DNA of 64,000 bases from Ridgeia piscesae. Its lineage: Eukaryota; Annelida; Polychaeta; Sabellida; Siboglinidae. The DNA lies in assembly GCA_025642075.2 (NCBI GenBank), contig JAODUO010000478.1:440001-504000 (forward strand), in the 5' to 3' direction. The translations under genes and the position numbers were made by a program. Shown in pieces: positions 1 through 13,400 of the stretch; the first letter of the stretch is position 1, and every line of letters starts with the position of its first letter. The notes below the pieces were generated by a model. It was not told where the DNA came from and did no database searches. It worked only from the letters and a program-made list of their open reading frames with translations.

Positions 1-1077
1 AGGTCTATGGTCCAGTCTGACCATTGGTGAGGACCAGCGCTGACATCAATTGTTGCTCACCATTCCCAGGTGGTTTCGACACTAAAGCACTGTGTACATG
101 TCGACATGGTGTATTCCTTTCCAACCCCTGGTCCCACTGTGCTGTTTCCAGGCTTTTTAGAGGTATTTGGACCGGGAGGGATTCTCTTGGAAAACTTTCG
201 GTCGGGATGACTAATTAAAGTAGGGTGGATCTTGACCCGAACTCGAATCCCACCCGTCTCCACTTCCATTGCACTCCCTACCCCTGTCTCCCTCCCCGCT
301 TACCCGTCCACCCGTTCCTCTCTGCCCGCCCACCCGCCCGCCCAACACATCATTTAACTGATTCGTTGACCTTGCATTAAATATTTATCCGATCATTTAG
401 GTATCGCACTTGACACCAGTTAGAACCGCAGACGCAACCAAACAAAGTAAAAATGGGCCAAAGTCCCACAATAGATTTTAAATGGACCATCTGTTATTCT
501 GTTCACTAGTAACCAATTGTTTATTTATTGTCCTTAACGCCAATTATAATCCTATAAATCAACGGCACTATAGCTGGAATAAAATATTTACCTTGAGAAC
601 AGATTTACAATACAAAGGAAACTGGACGTGGATGCATGAACCATTTACATCACACGCATTATCTGTGTCGTAGACACGATGCAAGAGCAATGAAGTGTAG
701 GACTATAGTATAATTGAGACACATTCCTAAAGGGTACGTAACTAAACACGCTGATATAAAATTACGTGTTAGGAGTAATTTGTGAAAGGGAGTCTGAACC
801 ACGTCCGTACTTGTAAACAAACGTAGAGTAAGCATGGACGTGCCAAGTTCGTCGTCAAAAACGACCGAAGCAACATATTATCCAAAAGCAACTGTACAAT
901 AGCCGAAGTTGAGATGACGCTACCTGCCAAGTGCCAACCCTACGGGGTGTCCGAGTCTCGTCTGACTTCTGTGACTCTCGGCCTCCCGGAGAGGACGAAA
1001 ACAACCGAGTCCACAACACGACACGTACAATGAAGATGACGAGACTGCGAGAAGAGATTGGAATGAAGACATGTTAT

Positions 1078-1265
1078 AAAGGACATACGGCGTAGGTGGG
1101 CGCACAGCGAGCTGGGCGGGGCATGTGTACAGAACAAACGAGGAGAGACAGTCGAATTAAAGAGCATGGACAATCAGTAAATGGCAGTAGAAGAAGACCA
1201 AATTGTAGATGGAAAGACAGCGTGAAACAAAATCTTTGGAAGGCATGCAGATGCAAGCAGTGGAG
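1078..1265 (+). mobile_element. Decayed non-LTR retrotransposon tail
   Basis: In shifting frames the plus strand reads RRRWA, then WAGHVYRTNEERQSN, then RRPNCRWKDSVKQNL. This order matches the conserved end of many LINE reverse transcriptase proteins (RWAGHV..R...ER, then GRPR.RW.DSV..DL). Frameshifts and stops show it is dead. The clade cannot be set from so short a piece. Confidence 0.5.
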
Positions 1266-3355
1266 AAGGTAGAACCATTGTCACTGACAAAGGGTGATGG
1301 AGCGTATGATGCAGCCAATCAGAAGATACGGCGAGTAGTATGATCCCCAAAGGCAGTTCATCTCCGAAGTTAGAAGGAACAGGAAAAGGTCCAAAACCGT
1401 CTCCAGTGGAAAGGAGTTCTTGGTAAAAGCGGATGATCCAGGCTGCTTCCGGGGGTGAAAAGGAAGTAACCATCTCAAATAAAACATTCATTAACATCCA
1501 CCAAGACGATTGCGATATATCACGATTGGACACACACGCCTGCGCTAACGATACATTACGCAAACGTATGCATAGCAGGTCAATATCCAGATTGCAATTC
1601 CACGAAATCTTCACCTAATCAGAGAGCAGATCTATGTGCACAGTGCAGGGGTGCAGTGAATGAACGCTCAACTCGAAGTGTGCCCATCAGATAAGCTCTC
1701 TGCTTCCTGTCTCTAAAAGGTCAACATCCGGGGCGTATAATTAGTGGCGAACGTCTTTACATTAAATATATAAAACCATCGTGGACAGATATGACCTTCT
1801 GGAACGACCTTCTGACTGTGTGAGCGCGCGCGTGGTGTGCTTCGGCGTTCGTGCGTACGGCAGTAGTTGAGACACACCTGTCAATATTAAACTCAAAGTA
1901 AATACAAAATTGATCCTTGATGGCAGCAACCACGGCTAATCTGCACGCATTATGTGTTTGCGATGATTATTATGATGGAAGTCGACTTTATTTACCATTG
2001 GTTATGCAATCATAGATTTATGCTTGTTAAAATATTTCCTCCCTAAGGCCAAGGGACAATATTTAACTTGTTCAAACAGGTATATATTGTGTAACAACAA
2101 CTGCGCAGCAAGAACAAGCGACATGGGATTTACACTTATAAATGTTATGCAAACAAGCTCAGCGAATCCAGACCAACACTGTACCTGACCTCGCGTTTCG
2201 GGGCATACGCGGAATTACCGCGCGTGTGGCAAAACAACATCACTTAAATTTCGGCGGCAATGATAAATATTTAACCGGCTCGGCTGTCACTCAAATAACG
2301 CGTGTCGTCGGCCCTTGCTGGCAGGTGTGGTGGATACGGGTCGGGACGATTCCGTGTGCAGATACATAATTTACGTGACAAATTACCGAGGATACCATAG
2401 TAAACGTCTAATGACACCATCACGCGCGCAACAGCTGCGAGAGATAACGAACAACAAGCGCTGTGAAGAGAAAATTTATATCACACAAGTAACATAAAAC
2501 ATGTACATTAACGCAGTATCCTCCGTTTAGTCTTCTCTCGGTCTCACGGGCACGACGTGATTCACTGACCATGCACCGCACGATAAAGATCGTCCGTACG
2601 ACGGTCCGAGGGAGACCGATGGTGGCGTCACCTGCAAGGGAAGAACGCCACAGGTGGCGCCGCCTGGGGGTACGCTCGCGCCACCGGTGGTGCCACCTAC
2701 AGGGCATCGCCGAAATCACCACCAGGGGAATTTTGACACTGGTCACAAGTCTATTTTCTTCGCCATGCTTTTTTTGGACAAAAGTGAAATTAAATCAGGT
2801 ATTTCAAATTTGCAATACATCACATCACATGTGTGAATAATATCCTGGAGAACTTTGACATGATACTGACATTTACCCACTCCTAATCTCTAGTTTCATT
2901 ATTGTTAGGTGTCCTTTTTAAAGGTGAACTACACAGTCACAGAGACAATAACTTTATTATACGAGGGACCACCTACAAGTGACACATGCACAGAAAGGTA
3001 ACAATGACGGGATACGTGGTGTGTCTAGGTCATACCATTGACAGTATACGTTATACAGGGGATGACAAGTGGGGGTATTTCTGCATGATTTTAAGTGTAG
3101 ATCATTTCTAGATGCCCAGTCTTAGCGGCAAGAACAGTTGGCAAACATGTGTCAGTAAGATCAAATCCAGGAAAACCAACGACACAGACATTTAAGCACT
3201 GACACTGGTCACCCACTCAACGACACAACGTCACAACACCAAGTAATATTATGTCCTGTTTCAACAATGAAAGAAGTTGCCTCCTACTACATGGTGTTGA
3301 CCACACACGTAATATCAACAGCACAAATTATGCTAATAAGTAACGCAACAGTCTA

Positions 3356-3469
3356 TGTACATATACATGTATACGTACATATATGTTATATATGTATACT
3401 ATATTATATATACACATGTGTATTATATATATATATATATTTAATATACATGTGTATATACATACAGTA

Positions 3470-3503
<34 letters not shown>

Positions 3504-3566
3504 CACATATATATATATATATATATATATGTACATATAAATATGTACGTATATAATGTATATAGC
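3356..3566. repeat. AT/TA dinucleotide microsatellite
   Basis: Runs of ta repeated and interrupted by cat, gta and cac triplets. Both strands are open here only because of the composition. Confidence 0.9.
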
Positions 3567-4330
3567 ATACCCTCTACAGTACGTGTACCCACCTACAAGA
3601 TAATAATCTTGCATTCCTAAAATGTCCACAAACACCTATGTACTTAACTAGCAAGTATCATGTGGAATTATCTATCACACGTCAGCTGTACGAATGCACA
3701 CTGTCTTCAAATAAATATGTGTTAGTATTTCCTACACCTACCACAGCTTGACTAATTACGAGGTATAAAATTTAATATCTAGCTTCATAAAGATATTTAC
3801 AGCAAACACTGCTGGCGTGAACGCTGCCACACGCTCACCTCACAGCAACAATAACTACAGTCCTATCAGCAGCATTTTATAAGATGTCAACAATCTGCTT
3901 TGATATTAAATAAATCTACCTTTGATACAGCATGCAGGACGAAACGACAATAGCAAGAGTTGTAAACATCTCACACAGTGAAAGGTTCCTGTCTAGACAG
4001 TGATTGTCAATTGAAAAACAATTAAATATGATCCGTTCAATCCGTTGTTATAGGATCTGTCATAGCAGGGACATTTTATCGCACTGTGACACCTGCAAAT
4101 TGTTGACAACATTGGCAGTATAACCCCCCACCCCATATAAGGCATGGTCGCTTACATTTGGGAAGTCTTCAAAAATGTATTACTCTGATGAAATAATAAC
4201 TCTATTGGTGGTTTGAAACAATGGAAAACACGATGTCTTTGTGACTATGTAACCTTACCAGATCACATGCTAAGAAATGTGCAAACTTGATTGTATTTTA
4301 GTTGTTATAGACCTGTCTTATGTGATACAT

Positions 4331-4336
4331 TTTATT
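4331..4336 (-). terminator. Candidate CYRI polyadenylation signal (AATAAA)
   Basis: This is the first AATAAA I find on the minus strand after the stop codon at 5038, implying a 3' UTR of about 0.7 kb. The motif is common in AT-rich DNA, so it is only a candidate; 3' reads would be needed to place the end. Confidence 0.3.
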
Positions 4337-5037
4337 TGGCAAATAAAACACCAGTTACTGCTGTTTGGCTTAGCAAACATGATAACATTTACGAGTACTA
4401 GTCTTAGAATTTTAAACGAAGTTGCGCCAGCTTACACGCCGAGGAATATTATTGTGAGCAAGACAACACTGTGTCATCTCACTTATGCTCACAGGAGACT
4501 GCAATGGGAAAACAGGTGAGCAACACCAGGTTGTGTTCATTCAATTATGCTCCAAGAATGTTGCCATTCGGAAAATCACATTGTGTCAACTCACTTATGC
4601 TCCCAGGAAGAACACTGTGAATAGGCAAGAATGCTGCTGGCGTCCAGCACATGAGTATCATTCGGGGTTCTTACTACTGGTGGCGCACTCTAGTGCACCG
4701 TTGCTTCAATCGAGCACTGTCGCTGCTACAAGGCACGGATCCACAGACACTCTTCGTGGACAGTAACTCACCACGCCTGTAGCTAGTGCAGTATGTTGTC
4801 AGCAATATCAAACTCATCGTCAGCAGTGCTAATCTCACTGTCAGCAATCTAGCATCGTCAGAAAGTTGTTGGTCTCTAGTGCAAGAGCTACACCACAGAG
4901 GGAGTCACAGAGGGAGTCACTGTCTACATCCTTGACGCATGTATTGCACTATGTTCCACGCTAGATGCACCGACGCTGTCAACCACTGTCACGTCTTTCA
5001 GGGATGGTCTAGTAAGTCTCTAATCACAGAGCCTACA

Positions 5038-5101
5038 TCACGCGAGCAGGTTCTTCACTGTTTTAGGAGTTGTCTCGTCGTTTAGATGCTTCGTTGTGTA
5101 T
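5038..5101 (-). CDS. CYRIB: CYRI terminal coding exon 10 with stop codon
   Basis: The acceptor is cgtctgttgcag. One base completes Arg, then [20 protein letters not shown] and TGA at 5040-5038. The human counterpart is [20 protein letters not shown]. The 3' UTR continues to lower coordinates. Confidence 0.95.
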
Positions 5102-8100
5102 CTGCAACAGACGTATTGCATTGTGACATGAACCCTGTAATACAGGTATCACATCCATTCCATTGCCTGAACATTACTAGGGTAGGCCCTAGCCGCCCTA
5201 CACATAAGTTGACTTAACATGTCTATATCACTAAATGAAACAAATACTTAAGAAATTCAGAAAATACATCCTGCATGTAGGTTATACTCCAGGGAACACA
5301 TCTTTAATTCCTAATGACGCACATTTTGTGCATCATAATATAATTTCATAGAGAATATTCGTTTGAATAAATTATAATCTTTCTTATACAGTGTATAAAC
5401 AAAGCATCAAAAGATTAACTTTAAGGCGTGAGCACGGGCGAGTGACTTGGCACTTTTAGGGTCATGAACTTATCTAACGTGATAGCGGACGATTCAGCGA
5501 TGGAGACAATGGCATGTTGACTATTGTCTCCACCAGACTTGTATCTTATCTCGAGCATCTTGAGGTGACTGAACCAACATTGCTAGTGGCTATTATAAGT
5601 ATATATAGCTCTGGTAATGAGACCCAGTCAGACCACCACGCCTCTCTTAGTATCTCACTTTCCACAAGTCACCTACATGTTGCCCACCCGCCCACCCACT
5701 GGCCTAGTGTCAACTACTCTAGACCATCATGTTCACACCAAACGCGAGAAATTTTTGAAATGTCAAAATAACAATAATTTATTATAAACGGTGTTGCTAT
5801 GAAACCATATTATAACTATGTCATTACTATGTATTTCATTTCAATTACTCTAGAATTGTCTATTTTCATTTGTGAAGATAAAGATTTTATTACATAAATT
5901 GTTATGTATTATAAAATATGAGCTTAATTTCCTTCACATTATGTAACTAATAGTATGTTAAATGTGATTATGAGTTTACACTTTACAATGTCAAAAGACC
6001 TTTTTACAAATTTGTGTCGTTCTATAAAAACGAGCCTTGTTAAAAAACTTGATTTAAACCAATGTTCATGAACAGTAGCTCTTTGCAGAGGTGATATTTA
6101 TAAACTATTCCCAGTACATGCTTTACCAGTAGTTGTACTATACATTATATATTTACAGTTTATAACATTAAGGGAAATATCTTGAACAGTAACACTGATG
6201 AATAGTAAATCATATTAAAAAACATGGCATTTAAGTTGACATTTATTTATAACCCAATAATAACATTATTGATAACAAATAACAAATGAAACAAATTAAC
6301 CTCACTTACTGGCTCTGTGTTGTTTTTGTTCACCTTTTTTGCATAATTCGTTAAAAAAAAGGTATTTAAATGGTTGCATAACTTGTCAAATTTGTCTCAC
6401 TGGGTCCTGGAAAAGCACATCATTAGTAAAGCACTAAAGAAATAAAAGAAATACTCTGTGTTCTTAATGGGAGACGGCACATGAACACTTGAGACAGTCT
6501 TAAGGTTGAAGCGGAAATGTAGTAACCCCTCAGGTCACTGGGGCAGGATGGTACTGGGGCAAAGTATGGGTCACATGACACGGGGTCCTTGAAGTGTCAC
6601 CCCGCTGATCAGGGCAGCTAAATTTATGTGGAACAGCCTCAGGGAAGCAAAGCTTGTCTGGAGGGCAAAACGTTCATGATAAGGCGAGGAAAGATAAGTT
6701 GATAAGTATGGTCACACAACGCGACTACAGAGGCGGCTTTGAGAAGTGAGTGCCCTGCTGTACAGATGATGAACTGCCTATGTGCCACAGCTGACACCTG
6801 ATTCCCTATAAACCCGCACCTTGCAATTGAACCTGACATAATAGGGGACAGGCCACATTTCCCTGTCACCTTTGTGTGTCATTTGCACGTGCACACACAT
6901 GCCTGTGCACTTGTTTTTATTTGGGGAGGGGCGTTTCCAGTCTATAGCCAAAATTATGCACAAATGTTGCTACAAAAAACCTATTTCATAAAATCTTTTG
7001 AGTGTGAAAAACTATTTCAGCGAATCTTTTAATTTGTAGTCCGTGATCTGTGACCTTACCTTAGAGCGTTTAGAAGGCCTTCCACTTTGCCTGGGTGTTC
7101 GTCTCGCAGAACCTTTATGGAACTTTTTATCTGCAAACAGAAAATATAAATTGACGCCTGTGGCAGATTGAACATTGACAAACCAGTCTCTTTCTTTATA
7201 TTGTACACCATAACGTTGTAGGCCTCTATGACATACAGTCGTGTGTATTATAATATTAAATAACAATTATAACATAACTTATTTGATACTTAAATCCCCA
7301 GAAACCTGTGCTGGTGCAATAAACATGCAAAGTATGAAAATTTTATATATATTATATAAAACTTTGGGACTTGTGTTGAGGGCCTGCCCCTGGACTGGTA
7401 GAAGATGGGGGTGCTGAGGGGGCCTGCCCCTGGACTGATAGAAGATAGGGGACGATGAGGTGGCCTGCCCCTGGACTGGTAGAAGACAAGGGGTGATGAG
7501 GGGGCCTGCCCCTGGACTGGTAGAAGACAGGGGGTGATGAGGTGGCCTGCCCCTGGACTGATAGAAGATAGGGGGTGATGAGGGGGCCTGCCCCTGGACT
7601 GGTAGAAGATAGGGGATGATGAGGGGGCCTGCCCCTGGACCGGTAGAAGATAGGAGGTGATGAGGGGGCCTGCCCCTAGACTGGTAGAAGATAGGGGGTG
7701 CTGAGGGGGCCTGCCCCTGGACTGGTAGAAGATAGGGTGTGCTGAGGGGGGCCGGCCCCTGGAGATAGGGAAAAGCAACAAATACTAATATATATACACA
7801 TCATGTTAATTTTATTACTGGGCATACTGTAGTACATTATACATTCTGTTATGATATCCGGCATTTTCAGTTGATGATACTGCTTTTTACCATATTTCAG
7901 ACATCTACTGATCAATCTTAGATGCACTATAAACAAACCATTTGATCCCATCCATATACTAACTGGTTACTGCCAAAACAATGGGTATAACTATTGTACT
8001 TGACAACAACGTTTACATCAGATGCTTCTTATTCATAGGTCAATAGATCTAGACAGATATCACTACGTCTTACTGTCTGGTAGCACCAGGATTCTAGATA

Positions 8101-10356
8101 AAAAGGTTATCAACCCAGGCATTCACTGTATATCACAGGACCTCATAGTTTCATGCAGTGAATGAACTTGATAACATCGATTGCGGTTACAAATGAGACG
8201 CTTCTATCCGGCTAATCAAGGCACGCAACCACAAATGCAAATCAGTATCATAAATTATAAATAATAACAATCATGTTAACAACTGCCCAGGCAGCAGTAT
8301 CTCATTATCTGCGGATTAAATATTTCTACACAAAAATATTGCAATCGCGAATCATTTCTGCAAAGACAGAAGGGGAGTGGCTTAGCAGATAATGGGGAGT
8401 GGCTTAGCAGATAATGGGGAGGGGCTTAGCTAGACAAATAATGTCCACTGGTTAGGCGTTTAATCTGCTCATCAAGTGTCTGAGCCTGGGCTGACCTCAA
8501 GTGACCATACATGACCCCTGATGATACAACAATAGCCTTGATCTAGCCTTGGCAGGATACTGCATTGTTGTTCTGATGGCTTTGTAACTACGTTTCAGTC
8601 CATAAAAATGGATCAATGAATGTCATAACCGCACAAGGATTAAGGAATATAATATACGTCACATCCTTTCAAATGTTCCCATTAGCAATACCAACATTTT
8701 GCTTAATTTATTTATACAAGAAGACGTTATACATAAATCAGCTGTAGCATGGAATAACATTACGAGATAATTGTCATCACTAAAGTGGACCTTTGCTGTG
8801 GATTAAAAACTGCCTACAATACTAAGCAACGAAAACAGATGATTATCGAGTGAACAATTTCTAATTTGTATCGTGATGCTGCGTGTGGATCCTGCACGAT
8901 GCATCAGTTCTTCAGCTACAACTGAGACACAGGGAATCCTTGCTGAAACAGTGAAACCTTAATACTGGGGATGGTGCCAAGCTAACAGAATTGTGAGGTC
9001 ACAGAGACGGTCTAACAGTAGGACAATCTGTTCACTTGTGTGACTCACTGCCTAGCAACAAGGCACATGAAACCATCAAAGATGGATGCCCAAGTGGAGC
9101 AATCAGCCATTCCATCATATATTTGGTTGAAATTCTGGCCCCATAGGCATTCATTTATAACAGAAGCATATGGCGAAGTGAAAATTACATGCAGGAAAAC
9201 ATGTCTAACTGAATGTAATGACACACGTGTAGTGTCCGTCGTGCACAAATGTCGCTTGTCAACACTGTTGGTGAGACAATGTTTGAGGTAGGTGATGCAT
9301 GTCATGTTGACTGTTACAAAATACTGGATGTAGCCATTCCATGGTTCAGTGGTACAACTGAGGCCACTACACTGTGCGGCTGACTGTACGTTTTCCCACT
9401 GACACAAGAGGGAATTTCATTAAGATGAGAGGGGAGAGGGGGAACCCTATCTACTCTTCCGTTCCAACCCATTAAGCCCTCTCCAGATGAGTGGAGCAGG
9501 GATAAGGATATTTTCCTCACACTCAGTCAACAGGAAGTGACCAGATATAAAGAGAAGTGGTCAAGTAATGACCAGGTGAGTGACCACCACAGCCACATGG
9601 TGTGTCCAGTGTGAGGTCAGTGGATGATTAATGACCACCTGCAACATGACCAGGCTGTCATCACTGACCGTCACTGAGTCCTCCAGACAGGCTCCAGCTG
9701 CCACCGATGACGGTTTTATTCCAGTCTTGCTTTTTCCCATGCTTCCCTTCCCTGCTGCCTTGCAGCCCATTCCCACTCCCTTCCTTGCTCCCTTGCAGCC
9801 CATTCCCACTCCCTTCCTTGCTCCCTTGCAGCCCATTCCCACTCCCTTCCCTGCTGCCTTGCAGCCCATTCCCACTCCCTTCCTTGCTCCCTTGAAGCCC
9901 ATTCTCACTCCCTTCCTTGTTCTCTTGAAGCCCATTCCCAGTCCCTTCCTTGCTCCCTTGCAGCCCATTCTCACTCCCTTCCTTGCTCCCTTGCAACGCA
10001 TTCCTACTCCCATCCTTGCTCACTTGCAGGACATTCCCACTCCCTCTTTTGCAGCACATTCCCACTTCCTTCCTTGCACCCTTGCTGCACATTTCCATTC
10101 CCTTCCTTACTCATATTACATCTATTCAACCCACTCCCAGTCCCTTCCCTGCTCCTTCAGCTGATTCAGCTGATTCACTCCCTTCCTGGTTCCCCTTCAA
10201 CCAAATCCCACCCCTTCTTTACTCCAACGCAACCCATTTCCACTCCCTCCTTGCAATGCAGCAGCCCATCCCCACTTGAGATCCCTTGCAACCCTTTTCC
10301 CCATCCCCCTCCTTTCCTGTCTCCCTTGTCCAGCTTAGACTTCCCTTTAGGACACA

Positions 10357-10400
<44 letters not shown>

Positions 10401-13400
10401 CACACGCACACACACACACACACGCACACACACAAATACATGCAATCACCAGGAAGAAAACACACGTGGGACCTTGGTTATGAAAACACAAATAGTGACA
10501 ACTGACGCAGGTGACGACAGAAGCCACAAACAATGATGACAGAACGTGACAGTGCCGACAGACACTGTGACAGCAGCTATACACAAACAGACTTAGTAAA
10601 CACCTGTATAGTACATAGTTCACCTCAAGTTCTGGCCAGTTTACCGGTCAGTTCACTGGTCACTCGGGTCCCTCCAGGTCGCAGACATTGGTCAGTCAAA
10701 ACAGCCAGAGGGCTGATTGATACAGGCTGCACTAATAGCCATCAGACACCAGTAACAGGGTTGTGCAGACAACAACGTGTTTGCTTTGCTTCCTAGTTCA
10801 GTATACATACGCATTAGCTACACATTAACACATTGGCACTGTTTCACTAATGTTCTTATGAGCCCATAAGCCCGGTTTTGCTCCTTAAATATGATTTTGC
10901 TCCTTAAATTGCTCTTTAAAATTTATTTTGCTCCTTGACTGCGATTTTGTATATTGACAAATGTATTAACACCAGGATGCACCACCCAGATCACTTTCGC
11001 TGGTGTGTCATGGAAATAGTATCCTTAAAGACAGCAGTGGCATTTTTCACTGTAACAATGGATTAAGTGTAACAATGGATTTTCTTATGAGTTGAATATG
11101 ATTGAGAAACAGTCTCCTATGCATAAATGTCCACCTGTCGACATTGATAAAAAGTGACAAATCATCGTTGGTGGACAGATTTCACTTCACAGTAGTAGGG
11201 TTGTTTTCTAGTCTGGTCTGGTCTGGTCTGGTCTGGTCTGGTCTGGTCTGGTCTGGTCTGGTCTGGTCTGTTCTGTTCTGTTCTGTTCTGTTCTGGTCTG
11301 GTCTGGTCTGGTCTGGTCTGGTCTGGTCTGGTCTGGTCTGGTCTGATCTAGTCTATTGACTCTAGCCTAGTTGCTGGGACATACAAGGAAGAGAACAGCC
11401 CCTAACAGTTTCAAGGACAGACTGCACCAGTTACTACTATATCTGTCCCTGTTATAAATAACAGAACTAAGTTTGTATGATGAAGGAAGGAGAGGCTACA
11501 GATGTTCTCAAATAGTCATATAAATCAGCCAGCGATGTGGTCTACAAGAGCAGCCACTCAGGTGCAGTGGTGAGAGATCTATGTGCAGTGCAGTAGGACA
11601 AGACGAGGCCCAGTTTTCAGTGACATGAGATAAATGATCAGAACCAAGGAAGCCAGGAGCAGATACAGAGAGAGAAAACATCTCCTCCTTCGGCAGACGG
11701 TAAGATAAGAAACAAGACAACACGTAAACGTTGGCCGTGACAGGCAGACCACAGGTTTAGCTTATCGTTCTGTTAGTACACATAGTATGATCATACAGCT
11801 GTATATATAATATTTCCATCAAAATGTAATTATTTTTGTGATTTTTGAGAGGATTGTTTTCAGAAGATGTACATTCCATTCTCTATAATGAGACAGTCTG
11901 ACATATGCAATGTTATAATTATATATAATTACATATAATTATAAAATCACATAAGTAGAGTATATTTATTAAAATGTTGTGATAATAACACCGCTCCTAT
12001 ATCCAGTGAAACCCAAACTCTCTGATGCAACAAACCAGACTTGTAAGGTAATTATAACTACGCTCTTGCTAAGACTTTCTGGCTTCAAACACTGCCACAA
12101 TGTCTGTCACTACATGAAAAAAAACAGATCATCTTCAACAGCCAACACATCAGAGACACCGACACAAGATGAACAAAGAACTTGCAGGAACGACCAAGCG
12201 AGCGTAATACAGATACATGTTTCTTCCATCAGGGGCAGTCTATTGCCTCTGACAGGAACATCTTGGCAGCATTAGCGGTGTCACTCAATGTAGACATCAG
12301 GGTGCTTTATGCGCCCCACCAGGGGTGGTTGAGTCTGGAGAACAGCAAGTGTCCAGGCAGGTGGGGCCAGTAAATTCTAGGCACACACAGCTGTGGCATT
12401 TGATGTCTGGGGTAAGGGGGGACAACGAAGGTGGACCAATTCCCACCTGCCAACCCTCCCACCCCATCGGGCTCAAGTAACGGGCACAGGTGTGTAAGAT
12501 ATTTTGTCAGAATTTGCTGTGTCCGTGGCTGCTGGTGTTTCCCAAGAACTGGTGAAGTCAAGGGACACAACTAACACAGGTTGGCAGATGGATAACCAGA
12601 ACAACTGAGAGAGGAGACACGGTTGATACAGCAGGGAAACAGAAGAGGATGGCAAATTGATCTGAGGAAGACTGAGATCAAGATATTAGAGAGTAGGAAT
12701 GATTAGCAAAAATCGAAGAGAATTGCAGAAGATCAGGTAGATGTGCATTATCATCAAATACACATCAAATGTTTCCATGTAAAACATTCTGCAGTTATGC
12801 ATCTGACAAGTGGTAGCCTCTGTGTAATTCTTAACACTGCCTGTCTCTGTCACAGCAAAGTGCATGCCTGGTTTCACTTTCATTACAAACTGCTGACAGC
12901 AGCTTCTTTTCTCTCCTCACTCATATTAAATACTTAAAATGCTTTGTAGCTGACTTGACTAAAATACTATTATAGATTAATGTCTCTTAATTTATCATTT
13001 ATACCATTTAAGATGAGTTAAATACAAAAATAGTGTCTGTAAACAACAGTTAATGTTGCGATGTCTGTCACGTAGCAAAGCAGTCTTTAGAAAAATAAAA
13101 TTATCGTTCAGACTATTACCACTGTGCCATTGAAGTTACCCGTAGTGTGCCACATAAAAAACAAGAACCTGGTGCGTCTGTCACAGATTTATTGCATTTG
13201 GCAGACACTGAATTGAAGGGGATGACATCTGTGTTTATGGGCTATAGACATTGCCAATGAAAGCAGACTTAATGTTGAAATGCAACTGATCAGTTATCAT
13301 TATTAAGCTGTCACGCATCATTGAAAATTACTGTAGTAGCAAAAACAATAGTACTTAAATGGCTCAAGTTCTGGTTATTTCAGAAAGGTTTAAATATGAG

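Larger units (their letters stand above)
1..4299. other. Left non-coding flank
   Basis: No exon is recognised here on either strand. The stretch up to about 2,750 is visibly richer in CpG than most of the window, especially 2,155-2,465 and 2,520-2,720. It includes a retrotransposon remnant near 1.1 kb and an AT microsatellite near 3.45 kb. Open frames such as the 146-codon minus frame at 1,174-1,614 show no recognisable protein pattern. Confidence 0.5.

Noticed and set aside
220..262. Possible tRNA-like B box (cgaactcgaatccca) suggesting a SINE or tRNA
   Set aside because: No matching A box or cloverleaf could be drawn, and the B box itself is imperfect.
1174..1614. 146-codon minus-strand frame
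   Set aside because: It lies opposite a decayed retrotransposon tail and shows no recognisable protein pattern.
7012..7266. 84-codon minus-strand frame containing [19 protein letters not shown]
   Set aside because: This is the wrong phase of CYRI exon 9; the true phase reads [18 protein letters not shown].
9561..10505. Several 100-177-codon frames on both strands
   Set aside because: All are translations of the 33-bp minisatellite and the adjoining ACGC/AC microsatellite.
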